NCBI GenBank assembly: GCA_013396915.1
Contig: VWZL01000919.1
Span: forward strand, 507,267-571,266
Direction of reading: 5' to 3'
Source of the DNA: Stercorarius parasiticus
Lineage: Eukaryota; Chordata; Aves; Charadriiformes; Stercorariidae
DNA: 64,000 nucleotides
Below the pieces are notes generated by a model. The model was given only the letters and a program-made list of their open reading frames with translations, made no database searches and was not told the DNA's origin. Positions 36,661 through 48,300 of this stretch are shown in pieces. The stretch's first letter is position 1. Every line of letters begins with the position of its first letter. Both the position numbers and the translations under genes were made by a program.

Positions 36661-39600
36661 CTAATGTGGCACCAGGGAATGGATATTTTCTTTTTTCACC
36701 CAGAAGGAGTAATATTTGGAGAGTGGGTACCTTAAAACCTTGTTCTCCATTGAATTGTATGTTGCAGTTGTACTCCTGATTGCACTGTGACAGGGTGACC
36801 TTAAAAAATTAATTGGAAGTTCACAACATTAAAGATTTGTCAACTGCTTTAATAGGTATTGTGAGACTCAGAGAAGCCTTCATTAGCCCTCCAGCCCTAA
36901 TGATTCTGAATAGATTGGCTAATGAGATATAAAGACAGCAGCCATTCCAAGGAATCAAAGTTACTGTAGATGGCAAGGAGATGCTTTTTTTCTGCTTCTT
37001 CCTAATTATTTTTTTTGTTATTATTATTTTATAAACAAATGTGAGTGTCTGTGGCTTTGTCTGGATTTATAGCATGGCTGGTGAGCTAAGCCTTTGTTAA
37101 TGGAGAGGAAAAAGTTGGATATTATTTCCAGATACTTGACTAAGAAATGTAGTTTAGTTTGAACCAAATTCCTAGCAATAATCCAACTCTCTTTGTAAGA
37201 TTATGCTGACAATATTCACCCTAAACCTTGCACAATTATGCTGGTTATTGCCTTTCTCTTCCTCATCAGGAATACAGAGAGTTGAAAGGTGGGATTAGAC
37301 TTAAGTTTTCTCCAGAGGAAGATACTGAGTCTGGTTTTAAAACCAGTTCTTAAGAAAAAGCCTACTACTTTTCCCTCTAAACAAGTACCCCTCTTCTTAA
37401 GACATATAAGAACAAGCTTGCCCTCGGAAAGCAAAGAATATGAGAGAGAAAGAAAAAGAAAAATCAATGTTGGAACAAGTCAAACCAGCTCCAGATGCTC
37501 TCAGGAATTTTTGGGGGCATGCAGAAATGTCATTGTGCTCATTAAACTCCAAGACAGCACTTTCATTTTCACTATGAAAGCTGTGCTGACCTTGCCAGTC
37601 CATTAAACTCTAACAAGGGTCTCTGCAGGTCCATAGTTCCAATTATGACTCAGTTTATAGGACCCTAGCAATAAATACAGTTTGACTTGCTCCACTGTGG
37701 GCTGATCTTTGCTCCTGCACTTGCCAAATAAACAGTGGGCTGGAGGTGGAAACTCAAATGCCTTTTTCTTTCTTTTGAAAGTAGACGACTGAAAACACCT
37801 CAGCTAACATGCAGCTAAGATTCACAAGAAGGCTTTTCCTCTGGGCTTCTGGTAATCACTTCTTTTTGGCTGACTTGAAAACTTTATATCAAGTCTAAAA
37901 ATAATATTAAAAAAGGAACTAAACAAACTATATGAATATGTGCATAGCATAACTTTACGTAGTGTGTGATAGCATATCATTATTGGCTAGCAAAAAAAAA
38001 TAAGCAGGTAGGTGGGTAGGTAGTATATTAATTAAAGTATGATTTTAGAAATTGGAGGTCAGATTTTGAGAGTGTATATGTGAAGGAAATGAAACTAAGA
38101 CTTGATATTCTGTACTGTGGTCAGAAGCCATGAAAAAAGATTTTTCTGTAAGACTGGTATCTATGTTTTATAACTATGAAATTAATTTTGACCCTAAATA
38201 TCCAGAATTGTTGACCATGTTCACAAACATCAGCAGGGAGACTAATTTAACCAGGGGCAAAATAACTGAGTTGCAAAATTTGCGTGCACAACTAGCATCG
38301 GCAAAAGAGACACCAGTCTTACGAAAATGGAAATTTTCATTCAACAAAAAATATTTTGTTTACTTATATAGACATTTTACACTGCCATCATAAGACAAAA
38401 TGGATCATTGTTATGATGGTAAGGTTATAAGGAATATATATTAGAAAATGTGTCCATGTCCCCTCAGAGTGATATGATAAATTTGTTTCAAAATGCCGTT
38501 AGGACATATTTCAAAGGTATTTAAGCCCTTACAAAATGCAAATAAGAGCTTAATGTGAGTTTCACATGCACTGAAATGTTTAGGAGTATTGTCTCTGCCT
38601 AGTTCCCAAGAAAAACAGAGATATTTTCATGTGTATAGGGAATAGTTATAGTGATTATTAAAATAAATCTATATTACACTTATTTGTGTTGTGTTCTAAA
38701 ATGAAGGGAAATGCTGGTAAATTAAAAATGAAAAAGAAGCAATAAATGTGGCAGAAGTACTATGTAATGATCAACTTTTGTACATTCAAAAATGCTGAAC
38801 GAAAAACTATACTAAATCAAGTTCATAACTTTTACATTCAGAACATCTCCCATAAATCCTAACATTTCTTCTGTAGTAGGGGTGCTTACATTAAAAGTTA
38901 CTGCAAAGCTCATCAAGCAAAAATGACCCATGGCATACTGTGTGAGAGCTCAAATTTGTTTTTATAGTTAGAATAAGAAAACATTGGAGAATATCATTAG
39001 TGGGAATTATGAATAAAAGGAAGATATAATCTCTCCTTGATGATTCTGAGTTGTCAGAAAATATGTGTTAATGCATTAATTCCCATGCAGAAAGTTTGGA
39101 CAAAACTTGGTAAAGTTCTGGACTGATTTCCTTTTCTAAACAAATAGAAATGAATATCTGTGAGAATACTTAAGTACCAAGTGATAACACTGTTCCAATT
39201 TTTTATGTATTGCAGTTTTATGTCTAGAGTTAATATATAATTGCTATGACTCTGGTCGTACAAAGAAGTAAATATGATGAACCTAATATCAGTAAAGTTC
39301 TCTGTTCAGTCTGAGAGTCTGAATAACCTTTTTTTGGGGGGTTGTTTTTTTTTTTTCATAATAAAGGGCAGAATAATTTCCAGACTGTGTTTTCTTTATG
39401 TCCCTTACAGAAGCAATCAACTAGTGACTTATACAGAACTTGCATATGCAATTTTTGAATGGTCATCAGATTTCAAATATGCAAGGTCTAGAAAATGCAG
39501 TATGGCCATACAGACAAATGATGTATCTTCTTGACAGGTATGTAGATTGCTTGCTTATAAAACTTCTAAGATTAATAGTCAGCCCTCCAAGCTATACATG

Positions 39601-42600
39601 ATCTGACATGATATTCTGAAATTCAATCAATAAAGAAATCTGCCAAATCTCAAAAAAAAAAAAAAAGTGAAGAACTATAACAATATTTCCCCCCCAAAAA
39701 AAGCATGTTCAATGTTTATACCAGGTTCGTTTACAGTTAAAGGAAAAATATTAGCATAGGAAGTAAATATGCTTGAATGTTTCCTTTTGGTAATTGTTAA
39801 AAAAAGCAGAATAAACTATATCATGAGATGAGGATGGTGGAACTGAGTGACAGAAAGATAGGACTGATATTGATATTGTGGTGTTAGAGTTTTGTCTTTT
39901 TATCATTATAAAAGCTGAATGACTTCCTTAACTATTTTTTGTAAATATGTTTTAAGTTAAAACAAATAAATCCTGTTCTATTCACTATTTGTTGCTCTCA
40001 CTTTTCTAAGCATTACTATAGTTCAATGTTATGTTTGCGTACTTTCAAGTTTGCCAAGTTTTTGGTGCTCCTGGCTGCTGGTGTTTCCAGCAGAAATGTG
40101 AGAAGCTACATTTTACAACAAAATATCAATACAAGTCAAGTGCACAAATAAAGTTCACATGTGGTTTTTTGGCTGCTCTTGCTGTCCAAACCAGACAGTA
40201 AATAGAATGGGTCCAAAATCACAAAGAGAAGTTCTCAAATTTAAAACCCCATAACACTCAAATGTATTCATACAAGACCAATAGAAAGTAGAAATACACT
40301 GTGATACCTTCTGGAAGCAAGAAGTACTCGCTTCAGTACAATGAATTCAGAAGTTCAAACCCTCACTTATTGAACTTTTTGTGACTGACCTCTTCCAATT
40401 CAATCTGTTGCATTTTATGCCACCTTTTATTACTTAATCTACGCTAGTAGGGACTTTAGGCCTAGATGTAAGTGAAACTAAAGTAAGGAATGTTGCAGTA
40501 TGGAAAAAACCCCAAAACATAAAAATTGGAACTAGTAGGAAATCTCATGAGTCTCCGAATATTACCTCCATTCTGCTCACAATGTCCCTTTGTCTCACTG
40601 ATGTATTGGTTTGAATACAAGATGCTAAACCTGGATTTTCATTCTTATGCTTTTAGATCATAGAACTAGAAAAGAACGTTCTCTTCAGCACAAAATATTG
40701 GCAGATGGAATGGCAAAAGAGGAGTTTTACTGAAGATCAACAATCACTATGGTACACAGAACATAACTGAGTCACTTTTATACCCCAGGGCTATAGGAGG
40801 CATATGCCGTGTGACCTCAAAGTTTTTTAGTTTCCTAAGGCTGACGTTCCCTATAGAACACTGGCAGATGTTTTCTTCTTACTCAGGTCTTTTAAATAGT
40901 CAGAAATTGCTGTTTCTAATAAGTTGAATTGTGTAAGGGGTCATATTGCACATATGCTTATTTGGGGAGATCATGAGCATATTGTGATGGGAAAGGATAG
41001 GGAAAGTAATCAGTCATTTTTTGCCAGCACATTTTTTAAATTGATAGTTAGGTATCTGTTCCAGTTTGTTGTGCATTTTCTGCATGCATGTATATTTTTG
41101 GTCTTGTAAGGCAGAAACAATTACAACATTCAAATGGGTTGATGACAAACAATTAGCAAGTCTCAGTCAAACACACAGCTTCACATCCAAGCAATCTGGT
41201 TAACAGGAATAGAAAGGAGACAACCAGGCTGAAGCAAGTCAGCTACTCTGTTGCAAACCCCCCAAATACTATCACTGATTGTATTAAAAACACCATATCT
41301 AGACAATTGAGGGGATTTCAGAAAATAGAAGCAACCTGTAGGAACACCTTTTAAGATGAGTCATCCAAAAGTAAGCTGTAGAAGGAATTTTGAGGTGAGA
41401 GTCCTTCTCTGAGTTGTACATGTTGGAGGCTAAGCCCATTTTGTAGAAGCAACAGGGTACATTAACCTTCCTGCTAGAGCTTCAGCTGCCTGTCATTGAA
41501 GGTGAGTTTTGACATGGCTCAGCTTTGTAACCTTGGCTCAGACTGCCGAGGAAATTGCCAAGCTGTGAGGAAGTTTCATAGAGTAGAGCCACATACAATA
41601 AGATTGGTGACATTGCAGGCAGAGCTATGACTGTTCAGATAGAGCTAGTTAGCAGCCCAAGGATTCAAGAGGAAAAGCATTCCTGTCAGATGATATAAAA
41701 TTCTAGGTTAAAAAAAAGCAAATGGGGAATTGGAAGATGGCAATTCAGCAACACTGTCACAAGGAGCAAAGACGTTGCTGTCCTTCCGTTACCTGACTGA
41801 TGGCTGCCTGGCCAGGAAATACTCATCAGGGGGTTTCTTAGCAGGCATATTAGTGCTCTGCGTTGTGTTTCTCTAGTCCTAGCTGTCTGTTGTGTGTTTT
41901 AGCCAATAGGGAATAGCTTTTTACTTTTCAGTTGTGTTCAAACTGCTGTCAGTGTCCCTTCTCACATGGTAAAAGCTTCCTGTACATGTTAAAAGGTCTA
42001 GGAAGAGAGGGTTACAAATTGATGGTGAATGTGGGCACTGAAGATTCTTTGGCCTGGAGTGGAGGCATCTTGCATTCTTCATCTTGGAAGCTAGAAGTAT
42101 GAGAGCAGACTAACTGAAGCTGAGTAAGTTTGTATTTTGAAAGCAAAATGTGTAATCTCTTGTGGCACTTGTGGTTACAGTACACAGTAGAGCAGTGCTT
42201 TATGAATAGCTCCATTCACGACCATTAAAACTTACACAAAGAAACTCAACAAAGGGTATGATAAAGCAGCAGTATTGTTTTCCTGGAGTTAATAGGCTGT
42301 ATTAGTTCCAGTATCATTTTCATTTACCTTTGCTTCACATACAGTGTATTATCATTGCTAAGAAATATGACAATAAGGTTTACAACTTTGGTAACAGCGA
42401 TTTTCGTGCCATAACCTGGCAGGGTTGGATGGCTCTATTTTTCTCTTTCTTCTTATCCTTGAAAGGCAACAGAATGACTATTGCTTGAAAGGTAACAGAA
42501 TGAATATTTCAAAATAACTTTGCTTGTCGGTTGCTATCTTTGTGGGTCTGATTCTTTGCCATATTAAGCCATTTTATACCTACCTTAAGGCTAGTTCTCA

Positions 42601-43159
42601 AAGTCATAAAGACAGAGCTGGCATTAGTATAAAAAAAGAAAAATATTTTATGCTAATGATATATTTTATTTATATAGACACTGATGATACAATGAAGAAA
42701 GACACAGCTACATGAAACTTTTTCGAAAACAGTGTAAAGGTTTAAAAAAAATCCTGCTGTAAAGTCACTTCACTATTCTGTCATTCATATCCTTTTCATT
42801 TCTAATCCCTAAATTCCATTAAGCAGTTTAAACCATGGGAATGCCCTTCTCTTATTTTGCAGTTTTTTTTTCATGGCAGTAGTTGCAAATTCAAGGGTGC
42901 AGACAAAAGAATAGTGAAAACTGTAAAGCTTTTCAAGACTGTGACTATATGAGTAATCAAATCAAATGCTCCATGTATGCATGACAGAAAAGCAGAAGCT
43001 GGCTGAAAGCATTTCAACCTTAGAAAGAGATATTGAAAAAGCTGGGAGAACCTTTGAAGAAAAAGACATCAGATAATCTGGTGGCTATACTTCTTCTCTA
43101 ATCTAGTTTTGAGTATTTAAAGTGATGTCTTTTCCCTTCTGTACTTCAGATACTCTTCC
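36661..43159. other. Non-coding stretch, a few exon-like segments
   Basis: No identified gene. The segment 39411-39537 has a strong acceptor (TTTCTTTATGTCCCTTACAG) and donor (CAG|GTATGT). Its only long open frame (SNQLVTYTELAYAIF...) ends in TGA four bases before the donor, so it could only be a non-coding or chance exon. A 55-base segment ending at the strong donor GAAG|GTGAGT near 41502 is open but tiny. A 15-A run lies at 39652-39666. The rest shows nothing recognisable. Confidence 0.5.
42458..42508 (+). repeat. 26-bp tandem duplication
   Basis: CTTGAAAGGCAACAGAATGACTATTG (42458-42483) is followed directly by a near-copy starting CTTGAAAGGTAACAGAATGAAT (42484-42508). Few mismatches separate the copies. 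It looks like a local duplication. Confidence 0.8.
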
Positions 43160-43930
43160 ACAGAGTACTGCATAAAATGTTTTAGCTGGAAGAAATACTC
43201 TGGTTCAACATTTCATGTACTTAATTCTATCTATACCTTTAACCTTCCCCTAAGTAGTTCTCTTCTCCTTAAGATGTTCATGCTCTTTCAGTGTGTGCAG
43301 ACTCCTATGATGTTAATGTTCTGGGTATCATTTAGTCCTTTTATTTGTATTTGTTTAGTTCCTTCAGTTTTCTTATAAACCAATCTTTCAGTTTTCCTTT
43401 CCTTTTCGTCTCTGTCCTCTGAGATCCTGTCAATATCTTCCTAGTAGTGAGTTGTCCGGAACGGAACTCAATATCCTAAATGTGGTCATACTGGAGCAGT
43501 ATAGACAAGACCTGTTATCACATTGCTTCTACAGAGCATCCCAGAACTCCTTTAGCCCTTTCTAGTGAAATATTATGTGAAATCATGTCTAAATTTCTTT
43601 CTGCTGTCACCCTCAGATCTTTACTGGCTCTATTGCTCTCCGGGTTTCTCTGTTCCTGTCTGCTTGTTTTTATCACTTTTTCAAGATTACTTTTTTTCCC
43701 TAGACATACTATCTAGCATCTTTTCAAATTGAATCTTACTTTATTATTTTCCACCCATACTTCTTTTCTTGTCAGATTTCTATATCTCATTGCGCTCCAC
43801 AGAAACATTTATAACACTTGCTAGTTAGGCTTATCATGCAGATTTCACAGGATGCCCTCTTACTTACTCTCTCAGATCATTAAAAAATATGTTAAACAAC
43901 AGTTTTCTTTTTATACAGTCTTCTAAAATG
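43160..43930 (-). mobile_element. Ancient CR1 fragment, minus strand
   Basis: The left end reads GCATAAAATGTTTTAGCTGGAAGAAATACTCTGGTTCAAC, like the reverse complement of a CR1 tail. Further right, CCGGAACGGAACTCAATATCCTAAATGTGGTC..., GCTGTCACCCTCAGATCTTTACTGG and CTCAGATCATTAAAAAATATGTTAAACAACAG follow the order of the reverse-complemented end of CR1 ORF2. The order and spacing of these matches support one long old copy. It is too decayed to keep a frame. The right boundary is uncertain. Confidence 0.6.
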
Positions 43931-44842
43931 GCAAGTGTCAACACACATTATTTCTGGTCCTTCAAAATATTTTTTGCCTGTTTTATACAATTGACATTGC
44001 ATTTCACATTTTTCCCATGTTTTGTTTCCTTCTTTTCAGGATATTAATAACCTTTAAACATTAATAATAGTGATTGAAATATATTGTGATATTCCCGTTA
44101 CAATTATAAATATGTTATTTTCTATAATTCAAAACTGTTTGAATTTCTGATCAAAGTTTTTATGTTCTTTTCTAGGATAGACACATTTGAAATCTGAGTC
44201 AAGAAACTTAAATAAATGTGATCCCTTGTTTTTAATAATTAGCTAACTCACAGCTTCACAGATCCTAAGTTTTGCAGTCCATATCTCAGACTCATGCTGA
44301 AACTTTTGGAACAGAAAACTATATGTGATGCCTCTCCCTATATTCAATGAAAGAACTATTTTACACATATTTCCAGTTGTCCTATGTGTGGAGACATGGA
44401 TATGTACTCAACAGAGCTGAACTTGAGTAAATCAGCTCAGTAGATTAGAAGGGAGATGAATTTATAATGTGCTGTTAAAATTTATTTCACTAAGTTAAAA
44501 AATAAGAAATTATTGGCAAAGCGCAAAATATAAAGTTGAAAGGAGAATTTCATTGTATTTTCAGTCTCATTCAGGAACATGTTCACATGACACAGTTTTA
44601 CTTATTTCATATGCATGCATTATTACACACATACAAGGAAACTTGAATGAACTCCTATTTCAGAGGCGTTAAGACCTTAAATGGAGCTGTCCTAGCTTCT
44701 CACGTGTGTACGTCTGGTCTAATTTATGGTGATGTAGCATGTTAAGGCTTCTCCTATCCATCTCAGAATAGCGGAGTTAGGACAATGTGATTTATTTTTG
44801 GGAGTCCCTATGTTGACACTTCATGTTTGCACAAACAGGAAA
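43931..44842. other. Non-coding stretch, nothing recognised
   Basis: AT-rich. It may include further decayed LINE sequence from the fragment to the left, but I cannot support that. Confidence 0.5.
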
Positions 44843-44847
44843 ATCGT
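44843..44847. repeat. Left target-site duplication of LTR at 44848
   Basis: ATCGT here pairs with ATCAT at 45386-45390, four of five identical. The one difference is a G-to-A change within a CpG, the expected decay. Confidence 0.6.
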
Positions 44848-45385
44848 TGCAGTGGGTTGACCCTGGCCAGCAGATAAACTCCCATTGAGTCACTGAAAGA
44901 ATCAGAAGGACCAAAGTGAGAGAAACTCATGGATTGAGATAAAGGAAAACAAAACTGTTTGTGCAAGCAAAAGAAAGTAAAGAATTCATCCCTACTGCCC
45001 ATCGTCAGGCAGGTGCTTAGCCATTTCCAGGAAAGCAGGACCTCAGCATGGGTATCATTTGCTTGGGAAGACAAATGTCATAACCGTGAGTGTCCCCCCT
45101 TCCTCCTCCTTTCCATGAACTTGTATTACTAAGTGTGATGTCATATGGTACGGAATAGCCCTTTGGTCAGTTCGGGTCAGCTGTCCCAGCTGTGTCCCCT
45201 CCCAACCTACTCACTGGAGGGGCAGGTTGAGAAACAGAGAAGGTCTTGATACTGTGCAAGTACTGTTCAGCAATAGATAGAACATTGGTTTGTTACCAAC
45301 GCTGCTCTGCTCACCAGTCTAAAACATGGTGCCATATGGGCCACTATGAAGAAAATTAACTCCACCCCCAACAAGAGCCAATACA
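44848..45385 (-). mobile_element. Solo ERV LTR, minus strand
   Basis: The plus strand starts TGCAGTGGGTTGACCCTGGCC and ends AATTAACTCCACC...GCCAATACA. These are the reverse complements of an LTR beginning TGTATTGGC and ending GGTCAACCCACTGCA. The core CATATGGTACGGAATAGCCCTTTGGTCAGTT (45145-45175) is the reverse complement of the core shared with the LTRs at 7.8 and 55.2 kb. TTTCCAGGAAAGCAGGACCTCA matches the complement of their TGAAGCCCTGCTTCC block. It is 538 bases long, has TG...CA ends and a 5-bp duplication with one CpG change, and no internal viral sequence. It is thus a solo LTR left by LTR-LTR recombination. Its ends match the 55 kb LTR in layout but the two have diverged. Confidence 0.85.
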
Positions 45386-45390
45386 ATCAT
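45386..45390. repeat. Right target-site duplication of LTR at 44848
   Basis: ATCAT, partner of ATCGT at 44843-44847. See the left copy. Confidence 0.6.
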
Positions 45391-48300
45391 ATAAAATATT
45401 AAAATTCAAAATCATTATTCGAAGACTAGTAAACATCAGACTCAAGCCTATTACATAGCTTTAATGATTCCTTTTACATTTATACTGCTAATATATTATA
45501 TATATCAACTATTGTATTTATTGTTATATGTGTAGATAACATAGAGGCAGTCATGTACTATTTTATTCCATAGGAGTCCAGCTACTTCAGTGCAATTAGA
45601 TCTTTAACACTGATAGGTTATGAAGATCTAGCCCTATTTTTAAATAATGACACATCTTACCTTGCTTCCTATCTTAGAATGATTTTCATATTGTGCATCT
45701 TTAGATGATTTCTGTGGCACTTTATTCAATATAGAGATTGACTTCAATCTCAGATCATGCTGGGTACGTTGTCAAGGAAGACCTCAAAGTAAACTGCTGC
45801 TTTGCTTGATATTTAGGGGCTAACTAATACCTATAGAAAGTTCCGCTTTCTTTCTGATTTTAACTCAGCTGCATTCTGTGTTCCCATTTGCTTCACATTG
45901 TGCAGCTAATAGAGCTTCTCCTCTTCTGAGTGTTTCCATCTTAAATTTAAATGGGATTAATGCTGTGAAGAGTTCTTTATAAATGATTAAGTTAATAATC
46001 TGGAAATTATGGCTACCCAAATAAAGCACTATAGCTAGCACCAGTCTTAGTATTTCTTGCAATTCAATGGAAGTGTGTGTGTGTGTGCATATGGTTATCA
46101 GTTTCCCAGGTCATAGTTCCTAGACACCTTGATTGTAGCCATAACTATGATTTATCTCCTTTATATTTTACCTGTGGAGACTTAGCAGATAGTGAACATG
46201 TTCTTGATTACAGCAACAGCTGTAGATATTTCCAGGGGTCATATCACAAGCTAGGTGCCTGGCATAAATCTTGGATTAATTAAAATTTGGGTTATAGCTG
46301 AGTGGACATCTCCCATTATTGCTAATTTCCAATTCACCTGAGCTTCTGGCTTTTCTTTAAACCACACTAAAAAAAAAAGTCAACAGATCATTATTCTGAA
46401 AGGTTCTGTCTTCCATATTTTGTCTTTAGTTTTGCTTATATTGCAGTCAATTTTCCTCTTGAGAAACCTTGCTTTGTTGAGAAGATAGTGTGTGATTCAT
46501 TACATGGAACATGATTTTCTATATGGAATATACCTAAAATTAACCACACGCCTACATGTAAAATAGTCCCATTATCTCTCTTTTTGAACTCTCCTATTAA
46601 TTCCTTTTTAGCATTTGAATTGCAAATCACATGAAATGTACAGCCACCTTTCATAGATAAGTATAAGTAGGAATATATGTTGACATGTTGAGTGCATGGA
46701 TGTAGTCAGGTTTTAGAAGACACTGGAGATATTCCAAACGTAGGATTTACAGGTAAGAATGAAGTACCTGTGGACATCATATCTGTCTCTTTCCTTGCAC
46801 TCCAGTTCTGCATATGGATACATAATCCGTCACTATGATCACAGTCACATATATGACTTTTTTTACACTCATGTATTTCAGTAAATATAAAAATAACATT
46901 CTCTCAGTAGCAGTGGACGCTGTTCCTGGCCTTGTTGTAGGGAGTGCGCATGTGCAGATAGAGCATTTAAATCTAATACCATAAGGATCTGGAGACTGTA
47001 ATTTAGGATTCCTGTTTTGCAGGAGTTTTAGAGGAGTTCTATAGAAGAGTACCAGTGTTTTAACTTTTTTTCTCTTTCCATTTTAACATGTTGAAAATTC
47101 AATGAGAGAAAGCTGAAGTAATGAGTAACTTTATTAGTTAAGTGGATATTAATGAGTATTAGTATGAAACTGGTGTGCTAGCCCTGATTCTTTTCATGGC
47201 GTAACTCAATCCCAGACAGATCCGATACAAAACCAAAACGCTGTATTATTTTCAGATGCCTCATCTTGTGGGAAAGTGTGTGTGACTACAAGATGTAGTG
47301 ATGTTAACATGGAGTTTCCCCAGAGAATATGCATGTTCCTGAAAGCAAGCATTTGTCTACATCCTAGGAGATCCTAAGCAAAACGTTGTGTGGAACATCT
47401 GCTGTTTAAGAATCTCAGTCTCAGGCATCTTTAAAGAAACTTATATTTATTTATTAACAATTATTAATGATTTAAAAGAATCAAGACCTCATAAAGGTAA
47501 ACATCTTTTAGAGTCATTTTAAGGAAAGCTCAAACCAAATTATTCCTAAAATTAAACAGCTCAACTATGCTTGCATAGCAACATCAGGTATTAACTATAA
47601 AGTCACCTGTTATTCTTTGGACATTTACAAAATTCTCATTAAGTTATTAATTTTTTTTTTATATCCAGCCTCAGGTAATTACTTTTTACCAGTTAACACA
47701 GCTTACATCAATTATGAAAAAGCTTATGATGAAGGATATTAGTAAAATATCCCTTGAGGTCTGACCTCACCAAAAATGAATCTTCTAGACAGGGGCTGGA
47801 GGTGGCTATGCAAAACAAAAACCAACAGCAATAAAGATAATCTTACAACATCTGATAGCAGCAAGCCAATCTAAAGCCAAATAAAATAACCACAATCAGC
47901 TAAATAAAGCACCTCAGTCTCCAAATTCTGTGACAGACAACCAATCTGCTAATTAAACAACATACCCATACTAATATGACTTGACTCCAGAAATAGAAAA
48001 AGTCAATGAATAGAAAAATTTAAAGATATATTGACACACATTTTTTGCTGTGAAGCCTTGCTATAAATATTACATGATTATCTCACGTTTAGAGAAGTAT
48101 ATTAACAAATGCTGGGTATTTTTGTGAAATAGTCAGATGATTTAACAGCCCTGGTTCTTCTGTGGAAAAAGTAAAGCAAATTAGCAGGAAACCTAATTCT
48201 TCCCAAACTTTTCACATGCTATTCTCTTCCTTAAGTGTCCCGTGTAAAAATGAAAAAGAGTCTTTCTCTTTCGAATTTTTGCTTTCTCATTGACTTCTTT

